Positions 7,386 through 14,304 of a DNA stretch of 14,304 nucleotides are shown here, piece by piece. Numbering within the stretch: position 1 is the first letter of the stretch; the number at the start of each line of letters is the position of its first letter. Below the pieces are notes generated by a model. The model did no database searches and was not told the origin of the DNA. It was given only the letters and a program-made list of their open reading frames with translations. Source of the DNA: an uncultured Lysobacteraceae bacterium (GTDB lineage: Bacteria; Pseudomonadota; Gammaproteobacteria; Xanthomonadales; Xanthomonadaceae); contig CAMLLG010000088.1 of NCBI GenBank assembly GCA_946480825.1, positions 1 to 14,304 of the forward strand. The letters run 5' to 3'. The position numbers and the translations under genes are program-made.

Positions 7386-8630
7386 ATGCGCAGAAATTCC
7401 ACCCCCGATCTCTTCGGTTCCGCGGAAGGGTCGACGTCAGCATCGGACAGTAAACCGCTTGCGGTCACCGCAGCCAAAGCCAAGCGCTCGCCGCTGCAGC
7501 AGGAATTCGATCGTTTGAGCGCCCGGATCGAAGAGGGGCAGGCCCTGCTCGCCACGTGGCGGCAGCAGCCGGCCATCATGCTTCAGAAATACCATGCGGA
7601 GATGGAACCCGCGCTTCGGGATCTGGCCGATGCGCAGAAATCCCTGGTCGTCCAGATCGATGCATTGCTCACTTCGCCGCCGAAGGGCTTGCGCATGACC
7701 GCCCGCCGTCGCGATGCGCTGACGGACCACCTGCTGGATCTGATCGACATGCTGATGGAAGAAGGCCTGGACGATACCCTGGTCGAAATCCACAACCGTC
7801 ATGCCGACGATCCCATCGACGAGGACGCGGACGACGAAGACGACGAGCTGGCGCAGACCGCCGAAATCCTCGACCTGTTCCGGCAGATGTTCGGCGAAGG
7901 CAGCATCGAGCGGCAGCCGGACGAATCGCACGAAGCGTTCGTCGAACGCGCCAGGGCCCAACTGTTCGAGGCCATGGAAGCCGAAGAGCGCAAGGAAGCC
8001 GCCGAACGCCGGCAACGCGCCGAAAAGCGCGCCTCCCGAAAGAAGGCCAAGCCAGGCGCGAAAACGCAGCCGGCGTCGGACGACGACGACGCGCCCCCAG
8101 CGCCCGGACCCGACCTGTTGCGCACGCTTTATCGCAAACTGGCCAGCAGCATCCATCCGGACCGCGAGAACGACCCGGACGAGAAAACGCGCAAGACCGA
8201 AGCGATGCAGAATCTCAACACGGCGTATCAGAGCAAGGATCTGCTCTCGCTGCTGAAGCTGCATCGCCAGACGCTGCAGGCGGACGACGCGGGCGACGCG
8301 CTGGCCGAGGACACGCTGCGCGAATACAACGCGCTGCTGAAGACGCAGCTCAAATCGCTGGAATTCGACATCGAAACCGCTATCCGGCAGACCGTGCCGC
8401 CGCACATGACCTTCGGTCGCGGTCGGGTGAAACGGCCGGAGCAGCTCGAACGGCTGATGGACGCGGATATCCGCAAGACCGTGGTCGTCGCCGACAGCAT
8501 CCGGGCGACAGTACGCGATCTGAACGACCCGAAGCTGCGTACCCGGGTGGTCAACGAACTCGTGGAAATGACCGAAGCGGGCCTCTACGAAGATGAATTC
8601 GACGCGATGTTGGGAGAGTTCTACCGCTGA
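7386..8630 (+). CDS. J-domain protein of unknown role
   Basis: Protein of 414 residues with a J-domain-like segment at about 242-292 (LLRTLYRKLASSIHPDREND, HPD at 257-259, then a helix with NLNTAYQSKDLLSLLKLH). The HPD motif is what lets J proteins stimulate the ATPase of DnaK-type Hsp70. Unlike DnaJ, the domain is far from the N terminus, and there is no Gly/Phe region, zinc domain or CTD. The N-terminal 240 residues are mostly predicted helix, with an acidic stretch (141-154) and a charged coiled-coil-like segment (about 187-222) rich in Glu, Ala, Arg and Lys. The C-terminal 120 residues are also helical. No strong ribosome-binding site is seen; GGAACG lies about 14 nt upstream of the ATG. 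It could be a substrate-specific Hsp70 co-chaperone, but the substrate is unknown. It follows doc by 84 bp. Confidence 0.8.
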   Translation: MRRNSTPDLFGSAEGSTSASDSKPLAVTAAKAKRSPLQQEFDRLSARIEEGQALLATWRQQPAIMLQKYHAEMEPALRDLADAQKSLVVQIDALLTSPPKGLRMTARRRDALTDHLLDLIDMLMEEGLDDTLVEIHNRHADDPIDEDADDEDDELAQTAEILDLFRQMFGEGSIERQPDESHEAFVERARAQLFEAMEAEERKEAAERRQRAEKRASRKKAKPGAKTQPASDDDDAPPAPGPDLLRTLYRKLASSIHPDRENDPDEKTRKTEAMQNLNTAYQSKDLLSLLKLHRQTLQADDAGDALAEDTLREYNALLKTQLKSLEFDIETAIRQTVPPHMTFGRGRVKRPEQLERLMDADIRKTVVVADSIRATVRDLNDPKLRTRVVNELVEMTEAGLYEDEFDAMLGEFYR

Positions 8631-8652
8631 CCGATCGTCGCACGCCGCGAAG

Positions 8653-9078
8653 TCATGCGATCCGCATTTCCTCGTATTCGATCCCATCGGCTTCCAGCAA
8701 CGCACGCGCCTGCAGCGCCGCCACCATCACATCGGCGCCCAGCGCCAGCTCCGAATCCTCTGCGCGATCGGCCAGCCGTCGCAACCGCAACAGCCGCGGA
8801 TGCAGCGCATCCGCCGCGGCCAGATCGGCCTGCGCCCGCGACAGATCGAACGCCTCCGACGACAGCGGCGGCCGCTCGGCCATCGCCGCCAGCGTCTGCC
8901 TACAGAACAGCTCGGACACCTCGCCCATCCGCGCCCAACCCTGCCGCACTTCCGGCCGCAGCGACACCAGCGCCGCCAACCGCGCTTCCAGCGTCGTCAG
9001 CGCCGCGTCCACCGCATCCAGATCCTCGGCGGCTAACGTCAACGACATTCCCGCTTCCGACCGATTCTCTTCGTCCAT
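8653..9078 (-). CDS. Small helical protein of unknown function
   Basis: Predicted protein of 141 residues, not recognised. It is almost wholly Ala/Leu/Glu/Arg-rich helix with heptad-like spacing (for example DAVDAALTTLEARLAALVSL and LRLRRLADRAEDSELAL), so a helical bundle or coiled coil is likely. No signal peptide or membrane segment is seen. The ATG at 9078 (MDEENRS) is chosen over one 21 nt upstream because GGGAG lies 7 nt before it. It converges on the J-domain gene, with 22 bp between stops. Two palindromes lie upstream (9097-9114 and 9165-9177). The good ribosome-binding site and long frame support a real gene; function is unknown. Confidence 0.65.
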   Translation of the reverse strand: MDEENRSEAGMSLTLAAEDLDAVDAALTTLEARLAALVSLRPEVRQGWARMGEVSELFCRQTLAAMAERPPLSSEAFDLSRAQADLAAADALHPRLLRLRRLADRAEDSELALGADVMVAALQARALLEADGIEYEEMRIA

Positions 9079-9096
9079 CGCGCATCTCCCGTTCCG

Positions 9097-9177
9097 CACG
9101 GGTGAATTCCCGTGATGCGCACAGCATCGCGAAACAGTCGATCGCGCGCTGTCGGCGGACCACGCGACAGTCTGTCG
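9097..9177 (-). promoter_or_regulatory. Palindromes upstream of the small helical protein gene
   Basis: CACGGG (9097-9102) pairs with CCCGTG (9109-9114), ending 18 bp before the ATG; it could be a leader hairpin or a repressor site. Further upstream, CGACAG-T-CTGTCG (9165-9177) is a perfect palindrome, and an extra CTGTCGG half-site lies at 9149-9155. The spacing suggests a regulator-binding region. No convincing -10/-35 pair was identified. Confidence 0.3.
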
Positions 9178-9314
9178 GGATTTTCCGAAACTGCATCATT
9201 CCGAACACGCGCAGACGAGCCACGGCAGCCACTGCCGAACACCCCGCAGGAGCGCCGGAAGGCGCGACGAACAAAGCCGCACACGCACCCTCAGCGCCGC
9301 TCAACCCGAACCCC

Positions 9315-9352
9315 GTCATCCCGAAAGCGCACAGCGCGCAGGGATCTGCTGT
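9315..9352 (+). repeat. Dispersed REP-like repeat, copy 1
   Basis: The sequence begins GTCATCCCGA and ends with GGGATCTGCTGT, with a variable GC-rich hairpin-forming centre. The same ends occur on the opposite strand at 13691-13723. I recognise this form as a common short intergenic repeat of xanthomonad-type genomes; copy number elsewhere was not checked. Confidence 0.6.
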
Positions 9353-9609
9353 TGCTGCGCCGGGAACGGACGAAGAGGACGGATGGCCTGGTTCTGCACG
9401 CATCAAGGCAGATCGATTACCGTGAAGCGCAGGCCGTCCGCATCGTCGCGCCTTGGTCCTCGGAAATAGAGATCAATGTAGTTTTGCAAGCGCGTCCATC
9501 GCCTCTGCGGTAGTCCACGGATTCTCCGACGCTCAGATATTTTCCTGAAGCGGGTTGTTCAATCAGGCTACTCACCCGAGCACCGATTTTTCAGAAAAAA
9601 CAATTAATT

Positions 9610-9628
9610 GAACCTATCAGAACCTATC
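9610..9628. repeat. Short tandem repeat in AT-rich end of the gap
   Basis: GAACCTATC occurs twice, at 9610-9618 and 9620-9628, one base apart, next to the palindrome CAATTAATTG (9601-9610). It lies about 35 bp beyond the stop of the restriction-modification gene. It may be chance in AT-rich DNA or a scar of insertion. Confidence 0.4.
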
Positions 9629-9664
9629 GAATCCCTGTTCTCACCAAAGTAATCTTCAACACCT

Positions 9665-12600
9665 TCATTGCGCGCGATAGCGACCGTCGATTTCCCATGC
9701 GCGTCCCATCGCCACCAGCATCTCCAGCAATTGCGGGAGACGCTTCTTCCAGGGCCCGCGGGCGGTGAAGCGCGCGGCGATGTCGTCCAGCGACAGCGCC
9801 TGCGGGCTGGCGGACAGCACGTCGGCGACCGCGCGCACCTGCGCCACCGCATCCTTCGGCCATGGCTGCGCCTTGGCGGCGACCGTCGGCGCCACCGCCT
9901 CGGGCGTCTCGTCTTCGGGGCCGGTATCGATGACCGCCTGCGCGGGCGCGGCCTGCGGATTCTGGAATTCCGGCCGCAGCCAGCGCACGAGGCCGCGCGC
10001 TTCCTCGGCGGCGCGTTCGGCGTTCAACGCCACCAGCCGTTCGAGCACCGCATCGTCGAAGGCGCGCTTGGCCTCGTCGCGGGTCTGGCCCTCGGCGGGC
10101 GCGTCGTTGCCGTGCGCCACGCGCAGCAGCGGCAAGAGATCGGACCAGCCGTAGGCGTCCAGCACCGCCGCATCCAGTTCGTCGTGGATCTGGCGCAGCA
10201 CCGACACCAGACCATGCTCGTGGATCGCGCGCTCCTTCGCGCTCAGCGGTTCGCCGCTGCGGATTTTTTCCAGCACGTTGTACATGCCGGTGATCGTGAC
10301 ATCGGGATGCGCGGCCTGTTGGCGTTTGCGGTGAACGTCGAGTTGTTCGGCGAGCGCGCGGATGCGGGCTTCGCGCCCCTCTGCTGCCGGGGGAGAGGTT
10401 GAAGGTGAGGGTTCTGCTGCATCCGAGCTTCGGGCCCAGAGCGCTTCAGGCACACGAGCGATGGAAGGAAACGGAAAACAATCGAAGCATGTGGTCTTGT
10501 TGTAGACAGGACGATCTTCCAGCGTGGCACCAGCCGCCAACGCCCATTCGACATGGACTGCGGAGGACAACACCCCCAACAGCCACGCATCCTCGTGACC
10601 GATGGCGATCAGCTTGTCGTCCGGCAATATCCCGGCATCGAGGAACGTGAAAAAACGATGTTTGCTGGTCTGTACAGTCGCGACATACCTCTGCAGGCCT
10701 CTGCAAGCAGAGCGCATCTTTGGCTGGTTTTCTCCGAAAATCCACCAGTTTTCGCGCCTTGAAGCTCTGGGATTGAGATCCCGCTCCGGCTTCACCCGCT
10801 CCAACAGCCACTGATACACCTCGGGAAACTGTTCCCGCACCTGCTCGGCATCCAATCCGAACATGTCGATCACGCGGAGATTTCTCGGCGTCTGGGTCAA
10901 GTCGCGCCCATTGCGATACGGTCGCAACCGCTGTTCGAGCCCGGGAACGCGGCCGAGGCCGAGCGCGATCGCCTGTTCCTCGGTGACAGTCATTCCTTCG
11001 CCGTGCGGAATCACGCCCCGATTGCTCAGCAAGCCGTTCGCACGCAGCGGAAGGGCACCAGAGACATTCGCGCCGATCTTGAGATCGGCGAAGATCGTGC
11101 CGCGCTTGTCGAACAGTTCGACCTCGACTTCATCGTCGCCGGTATCGCGTTCGCGAACGACTTCGCGCAACAGCGCAACGCCCTGCCCGCCCTGCGCCAC
11201 CGTCATCGCGATCCGCACCGCCGCACCATCGACGACATCCACCCACGGATGATCCGGAATCGCGAAGACGAGCGACAGCGCCTGCTCACCCGCACCGTCG
11301 TCCCGGCGCAGGCCGGGACCCAGCGGTTGATCTTCAGAGCTGGATCCCGGCCTGCGCCGGGATGACGACGGAGAAGTCGATGCAGTGGTCTTGCCGCCGG
11401 CGGCTTTCGCGGTGGGTGGCGCCATGGCCGCTTCGATCACGCGCCGATTGAACGCCTGACGGATCGAATTGGTGGTGATCAGGCCGAAGCGTTCCAGCGC
11501 GCCGCGACGCGTCAACAACGCGGCGTGATGCCACCAGTACATCACCAGATCGGCAGACTCGGGCACATCGGGCCACGCCTCGCGCAGCGCTTCGACATAG
11601 CCGTCGCCCAGCGCGATCCGCATCCGCTTGTTGCCGATGAACGGCGGATTCCCGACCACGAAATCCGCCTCGGGCCACGCGGCCCTGCGCGGATTCACGT
11701 AGCGCTCCACTGCCTTGCGCGCGGTCTCGTCGGGAATCTTCTCGCCGGTGATCGGCGAAATCTTCATGGTCTCGCCGTCCCAGCGCGAAACCGGCACGCC
11801 GCGGTCGTCGACGACCAGTTGCACGTCGTCGTAGGCCAGCACCGCGTCGCGATTCTCGATGTTGCGGAAATCGCGGATCACCGGCACCGGCGGATTCACG
11901 TCGCCGCGGGTGCGGAAATGCCATTGCAGGTAGCCGATCCACAACACGACTTCGGCGATGGCGGCGGCGCGTGGGTTGAGTTCGATGCCGAGCAGATTGT
12001 GCGGATCGACGGTTTCGCCCGCGGCGGCGTCGGCGCGTTCGCCGCCCAGAGCGAGGCCGGTCTGGCGGTCGCCGAGTTCGTCCAGCGCGTTCAGCACTTC
12101 GCCTTCGAGGCGCTTGAGATGTTCCAGGGTGACGTAGAGGAAGTTGCCGCTGCCGCAGGCCGGATCGAGCACGCGCACGGTGCAGAGCCGGTGATGGAAC
12201 CGGCGCAGTTCGGCGGCCGCTTCATCGGGCTTGCCTTCCGCGGCGAGCGCCAACGCGGCGACCTGCGCGTCGCTCCATTCCGCGCGCAGCGGTTCGATCA
12301 CCGTCGGCAATACCAGCCGTTCGACGTAGGCGCGCGGCGTGTAGTGCGCGCCGAGCTTGTGGCGGTCCTTGGTGCTGAGCGCGCGCTCCAGCAGCGTGCC
12401 GAAGATCGCGGGTTCGACATGCTTCCAATCGGCCTTCGCGGCCCGGATCAACAGCGCCAGCTGTGGTTTGTCGAGCGGCAGCGTATCGGGCTGCTTGAAC
12501 AGCTTGCCGTTGAACTGCAGCACATCGCCGGCGATCGCGGCCGAGAATCCGCCGCGGTCCATGTCGCGCCAGAGTTCGCCGAGCATGCGCATGGCGATGT

Positions 12601-13348
12601 CGGGCTGTTCGGCGTAGCGCAGCAGCAGATCGCGGAAACTGTCGCCCGGCAGCAGTTTCACGTCCTCGGCGAACATGGTGAACAGACAGCGCATGAGGAA
12701 CTGGGCGACCGCTTCGGCGCCATGGCCGGCGGCTTCGAGGCTTTTCGCGAGTTCGGCGAGGCGGCCGGCGATCTCGCGGGTGACGCGCGCGGATTCGCGG
12801 CTGGGGTCGAGCGCGAGCGGATCGGTCCAGACCTTGCGCAGTCGTTCGCGCAGTTCCGGTTTGCGCAGATCGTCCAGCGCGATGCGATGGCTGCGCGGAT
12901 CGGGGAACGGCGTGTAGGTGCCGCCGGAACGCGAGAACTCGGCGTAGAGTTCGATGCGGGTGCCGACATCCACCACCACCACGAATGGCGGCCGGCCTTC
13001 TTCGGCGGGCAGCGCACGGGCGTACTGCTCCGCCTGGATACGCGCGACCAGTAGAGCTTTGTCGAAGCCTTTGGCCTGCGTCCCAGCCTTGAGCTTCTTC
13101 GCCTCAAGCACGAATGCACCGCGGCGATACAAGTCCATCCGCCCCGGGCTCGTGCGACCGTCGCCGTGCGCGAAGGTGATCGGCCGCTCGAACATGTAGT
13201 TCTGCTCGGGCGTGGGGTGCGGCGTGTCGACGCCGAGCAGACGGCAGAGATCGAGCAGAAAGCTCTGCGAGGTAGACAGTTCGGAGGCGGCGACGCCCTG
13301 CCATTTGGCGATGAACGGTTCGACAGCGTCGCGTTGGATGTCTTCCAT
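9665..13348 (-). CDS. MmeI-like (type IIL) fused restriction endonuclease and DNA methyltransferase
   Basis: Single-chain restriction-modification enzyme of 1227 residues, expected to methylate adenine at a specific site and cut unmodified DNA nearby. N-terminal nuclease domain (about 1-150): PD-(D/E)XK-like residues Asp72, Glu82 and Lys84 in [16 protein letters not shown]. Helical spacer at about 185-330 ([19 protein letters not shown]). Methyltransferase at about 331-640: [18 protein letters not shown]-binding DPACGSGNF (395-403), [19 protein letters not shown], and catalytic NPPF (567-570). Target-recognition region at about 760-960. C-terminal helices follow, then a winged-helix-like end (about 1164-1227). 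AGGAG lies 5 nt before the ATG. MmeI itself has about 919 residues; part of the excess is two in-frame dispersed repeats (about residues 660-685 and 979-991). It is solitary, with no separate S or R subunit. A methyltransferase-only role is possible if the nuclease is dead. Confidence 0.85.
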   Translation of the reverse strand: MEDIQRDAVEPFIAKWQGVAASELSTSQSFLLDLCRLLGVDTPHPTPEQNYMFERPITFAHGDGRTSPGRMDLYRRGAFVLEAKKLKAGTQAKGFDKALLVARIQAEQYARALPAEEGRPPFVVVVDVGTRIELYAEFSRSGGTYTPFPDPRSHRIALDDLRKPELRERLRKVWTDPLALDPSRESARVTREIAGRLAELAKSLEAAGHGAEAVAQFLMRCLFTMFAEDVKLLPGDSFRDLLLRYAEQPDIAMRMLGELWRDMDRGGFSAAIAGDVLQFNGKLFKQPDTLPLDKPQLALLIRAAKADWKHVEPAIFGTLLERALSTKDRHKLGAHYTPRAYVERLVLPTVIEPLRAEWSDAQVAALALAAEGKPDEAAAELRRFHHRLCTVRVLDPACGSGNFLYVTLEHLKRLEGEVLNALDELGDRQTGLALGGERADAAAGETVDPHNLLGIELNPRAAAIAEVVLWIGYLQWHFRTRGDVNPPVPVIRDFRNIENRDAVLAYDDVQLVVDDRGVPVSRWDGETMKISPITGEKIPDETARKAVERYVNPRRAAWPEADFVVGNPPFIGNKRMRIALGDGYVEALREAWPDVPESADLVMYWWHHAALLTRRGALERFGLITTNSIRQAFNRRVIEAAMAPPTAKAAGGKTTASTSPSSSRRRPGSSSEDQPLGPGLRRDDGAGEQALSLVFAIPDHPWVDVVDGAAVRIAMTVAQGGQGVALLREVVRERDTGDDEVEVELFDKRGTIFADLKIGANVSGALPLRANGLLSNRGVIPHGEGMTVTEEQAIALGLGRVPGLEQRLRPYRNGRDLTQTPRNLRVIDMFGLDAEQVREQFPEVYQWLLERVKPERDLNPRASRRENWWIFGENQPKMRSACRGLQRYVATVQTSKHRFFTFLDAGILPDDKLIAIGHEDAWLLGVLSSAVHVEWALAAGATLEDRPVYNKTTCFDCFPFPSIARVPEALWARSSDAAEPSPSTSPPAAEGREARIRALAEQLDVHRKRQQAAHPDVTITGMYNVLEKIRSGEPLSAKERAIHEHGLVSVLRQIHDELDAAVLDAYGWSDLLPLLRVAHGNDAPAEGQTRDEAKRAFDDAVLERLVALNAERAAEEARGLVRWLRPEFQNPQAAPAQAVIDTGPEDETPEAVAPTVAAKAQPWPKDAVAQVRAVADVLSASPQALSLDDIAARFTARGPWKKRLPQLLEMLVAMGRAWEIDGRYRAQ
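10376..10412 (-). repeat. Dispersed repeat read in frame inside the restriction-modification gene
   Basis: On the minus strand this reads CCCTCACC..CAACCTCTCCC followed by an AGAGGGG complement, the shape of a widespread proteobacterial intergenic repeat. It encodes residues 979-991 ([13 protein letters not shown]), a Pro/Ser-rich stretch unlike its surroundings, at the border between the target-recognition region and the C-terminal helices. The frame is kept. Recognition is from memory of the family, not a search. Confidence 0.6.
11295..11371 (-). repeat. REPIN-like inverted repeat pair inside the restriction-modification gene
   Basis: Two inverted arms of about 30 bp (11295-11324 and 11339-11371) differ by one base and a 3-nt gap and enclose a 14-nt centre. 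Each arm is itself a hairpin (CCCGGC-GCAG-GCCGGG). Together they form the typical layout of a REP pair (REPIN). It encodes residues 660-685 ([14 protein letters not shown] then [10 protein letters not shown]) without breaking the frame. It sits in a loop between the methyltransferase segment [17 protein letters not shown] and [14 protein letters not shown]. Confidence 0.85.
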
Positions 13349-13566
13349 GCAGGCTCCTCGGGTGCTGGAGCGATGTTACCGGAGGGCATCGAAGAGATGC
13401 GACGACAGGCGCCGTCAGATCAGACAGGGCGAAACGGCAGACCCCTCCACCGATGGCACGGGCGTTCGGATGCCAGGCATGGCGACGGGCTGCGGTGGTG
13501 TTTGGATAGTTGGTCACGCCTTCCGGCGCACCTACAAGATCTGGGTGGTGAACCGTGAGGCGCGCA

Positions 13567-13582
13567 GCGGGCTGAAGCCCGC
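13567..13582. repeat. Small REP-like hairpin
   Basis: GCGGGCT and AGCCCGC around GA form a 7-bp stem. On the minus strand the context GTAGCGCGGGCTTCAGCCCGC resembles a frequent short interspersed palindrome of xanthomonads and pseudomonads (recognition from memory). Confidence 0.5.
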
Positions 13583-13644
13583 GCTACCGCCCGCTGTGCC
13601 GCCTTCTCTAACGGTGGCAAGCGATGCGACCGTCGCCGGAACGA

Positions 13645-13671
13645 CGAAGGCCCCGCGGTGCGGGGCCTTCG
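13645..13671 (-). terminator. Strong hairpin, probable original purA terminator
   Basis: CGAAGGCCCCGC (13645-13656) and GCGGGGCCTTCG (13660-13671) with a GGT loop form a perfect 12-bp stem. On the minus strand the tail is TCGTTCC, a weak T-run. It lies about 70 bp beyond the stop of the purA 3'-end remnant but 200 bp beyond the intact purA stop. This suggests it belonged to the purA allele that left the remnant. Confidence 0.6.
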
Positions 13672-13690
13672 AATCGCAGCGAATCGAACG

Positions 13691-13723
13691 ACAGCAGGTC
13701 CCTCGCCTTCGGCTCGGGATGAC
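13691..13723 (-). repeat. Dispersed REP-like repeat, copy 2
   Basis: On the minus strand it begins GTCATCCCGA and ends with GAGGGACCTGCTGT, matching the ends of the copy at 9315-9352, with a GCCGAAGGC centre. The two copies lie on opposite strands on either side of the restriction-modification gene, about 4.3 kb apart. Confidence 0.6.
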
Positions 13724-13740
13724 AGGCCTTCACGCAATCG

Positions 13741-13790
13741 TCAGGCGAACGGGTCGCGCAGAACGATGTTGGCGTCGCGATCCGGGCCGG
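13741..13790 (-). pseudogene. Remnant of a second purA 3' end
   Basis: This 50-bp stretch matches the end of the intact purA (13871-13920) at 44 of 50 positions and in the same orientation. It encodes GPDRDANIVLRDPFA followed by TGA; the intact gene ends GPDRDANIILRDPFA with TAA. The six differences are synonymous (three), a conservative Val/Ile codon change (two bases) or a stop-for-stop change (one). Homology ends abruptly on both sides. It is too short to be a gene and is probably the last codons of another, once functional, purA allele. Confidence 0.8.
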
Positions 13791-13870
13791 CCTAGGCAGG
13801 CCCCAGCGTACGACGACGATGGGGCCGCGCCTGCGGGTGGTGAAAACGAAGCGGCCGCGTTCCGCGCGAC

Positions 13871-14304
13871 TTACGCGAACGGGTCGCGCAGGATGATGTT
13901 GGCGTCGCGGTCGGGGCCGGTGGACACGATCGCCAGCGGGCAACCGGCGAGTTCTTCCAGCGCGCGCAGGTAGGCGCGGGCGGCGGCCGGGAGTTTGTCC
14001 CATTCGGTGATGCCGGCGGTGGATTCGCTCCAGCCCGGGAATTCGAGGTAGACCGGTTTGCAGTCGTTCCAGCCGTCGGCGTCGAGCGGGGCGTATTCGG
14101 TGCGCTTGCCGCGGTATTCGTAGGCGACGCACATCTTCAGCTTGTCCATGCCGTCGAGGATGTCGAGCTTGGTGATGCACAGGCCGCTGATGCCGTTGAT
14201 GGCGACCGCGCGCTTCAGGGCGACGATGTCCATCCAGCCGCAGCGGCGGGGGCGGCCGGTGGTGGCGCCGTATTCCTGGCCGCGGTCGCGGATGCCCTGG
14301 CCGA
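13871..14304 (-). CDS. purA: Adenylosuccinate synthetase, C-terminal part, cut by window edge
   Basis: This enzyme joins IMP and aspartate using GTP to make adenylosuccinate, the first step from IMP to AMP. The last 144 codons are in the window. Family signatures: EYGATTGRPRRCGWMD, then ISGLCITKLDILDGMDKLKMCVAY, the PGWSES segment, and the guanine-binding end STGPDRDANIILRDPFA. The gene runs leftwards into a repeat-filled region where the final 50 bp occur a second time, so its 3' end has a recombination history although the C terminus itself looks complete. No hairpin is seen directly after its stop; the nearest is at 13645-13671. Confidence 0.96.
   Translation of the reverse strand, partial: GQGIRDRGQEYGATTGRPRRCGWMDIVALKRAVAINGISGLCITKLDILDGMDKLKMCVAYEYRGKRTEYAPLDADGWNDCKPVYLEFPGWSESTAGITEWDKLPAAARAYLRALEELAGCPLAIVSTGPDRDANIILRDPFA

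Larger units (their letters stand above)
9079..9664. other. Gene-poor stretch between two leftward genes
   Basis: About 590 bp without a convincing gene. Open frames here have Arg/Pro-rich, shadow-like composition and no ribosome-binding sites. It contains the palindromes near 9097-9177, one dispersed repeat at 9315-9352 and, from about 9520, an AT-rich stretch in contrast to the GC-rich surroundings. That stretch holds a perfect CAATTAATTG palindrome (9601-9610) and a short tandem repeat (9610-9628). Confidence 0.6.
13349..13870. other. Repeat-filled intergenic region between purA and the restriction-modification gene
   Basis: About 520 bp with no credible gene. From right to left it holds 80 bp of unassigned sequence next to purA, a second copy of the purA 3' end (13741-13790), a dispersed repeat (13691-13723), a strong hairpin (13645-13671) and a small REP-like hairpin (13567-13582). 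The remainder up to the restriction-modification start shows nothing recognisable apart from that gene's ribosome-binding site. Confidence 0.65.

Noticed and set aside
9112..9513. A 133-codon plus-strand open frame in the gene-poor gap
   Set aside because: Arg/Ser/Thr/Pro-rich, no ribosome-binding site, and it crosses the dispersed repeat at 9315-9352. Not credible as a gene.
11525..13054. A 509-codon plus-strand open frame opposite the restriction-modification gene
   Set aside because: Composition is typical of an antisense shadow (Gln/Arg/His/Gly-rich), while the minus strand carries the full set of nuclease and methyltransferase motifs.
13791..13870. Possible short coding piece between the two purA ends
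   Set aside because: One minus-strand frame reads like protein, but it runs out of frame with purA, has no start or ribosome-binding site, and the stretch is only 80 bp of GC-rich DNA.
1..14304. CRISPR array, tRNA, rRNA or complete insertion sequence
   Set aside because: No regularly spaced repeats, no tRNA- or rRNA-like sequence and no transposase or integrase gene was seen on either strand.

Overview
The window is GC-rich, densely coded chromosomal DNA. Gene content and order point to a gammaproteobacterium of the Xanthomonadaceae (Lysobacter, Luteimonas or Xanthomonas relatives). The main reasons are an rpoE-rseA-mucD cluster with no rseB next to lepA, a FadB/FadJ-type fused beta-oxidation enzyme of the xanthomonad type, and REP-like dispersed repeats. 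The species assignment is inference, because no search was run.

Left block, 1-4204, all read leftwards: rpoE (sigma-E), rseA (its membrane anti-sigma factor), mucD (a DegP/DegQ-type periplasmic protease) and the start of lepA (a translation GTPase, cut by the window edge). A good sigma-E promoter lies upstream of rpoE, so the stress operon appears to be autoregulated. lepA has its own candidate extended -10 promoter beyond two GC-rich hairpins. Reading away from rpoE, at 4448-6517, is a bifunctional enoyl-CoA hydratase/3-hydroxyacyl-CoA dehydrogenase that ends in a strong hairpin.

Middle block, 6568-9078, is accessory in character. It holds a toxin-antitoxin pair in which an AbrB/MazE-type antitoxin precedes a Doc-family toxin, with an inverted repeat over the promoter -10. 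A J-domain protein of unknown role follows (HPD motif far from the N terminus), then a small convergent orphan gene. About 590 bp without a convincing gene come next, ending in an AT-rich stretch.

Right block, 9665-14304, read leftwards: a 1227-residue single-chain restriction-modification enzyme of the MmeI-like (type IIL) class, then a repeat-filled intergenic region, then the 3' end of purA (cut by the window edge). Two points stand out. The restriction-modification gene carries two dispersed repeat sequences, one of them a REPIN-like inverted pair, both read through in frame. Downstream of purA lies a second copy of its last 15 codons plus stop. Every difference from the intact gene is synonymous, conservative or stop-for-stop. 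That pattern suggests a remnant of a different functional purA allele left by gene replacement or by an integrated element, and not a decayed local duplication.

Taken together, the stretch between the fatty-acid gene and purA looks like a small stability and defence cargo region between housekeeping genes.
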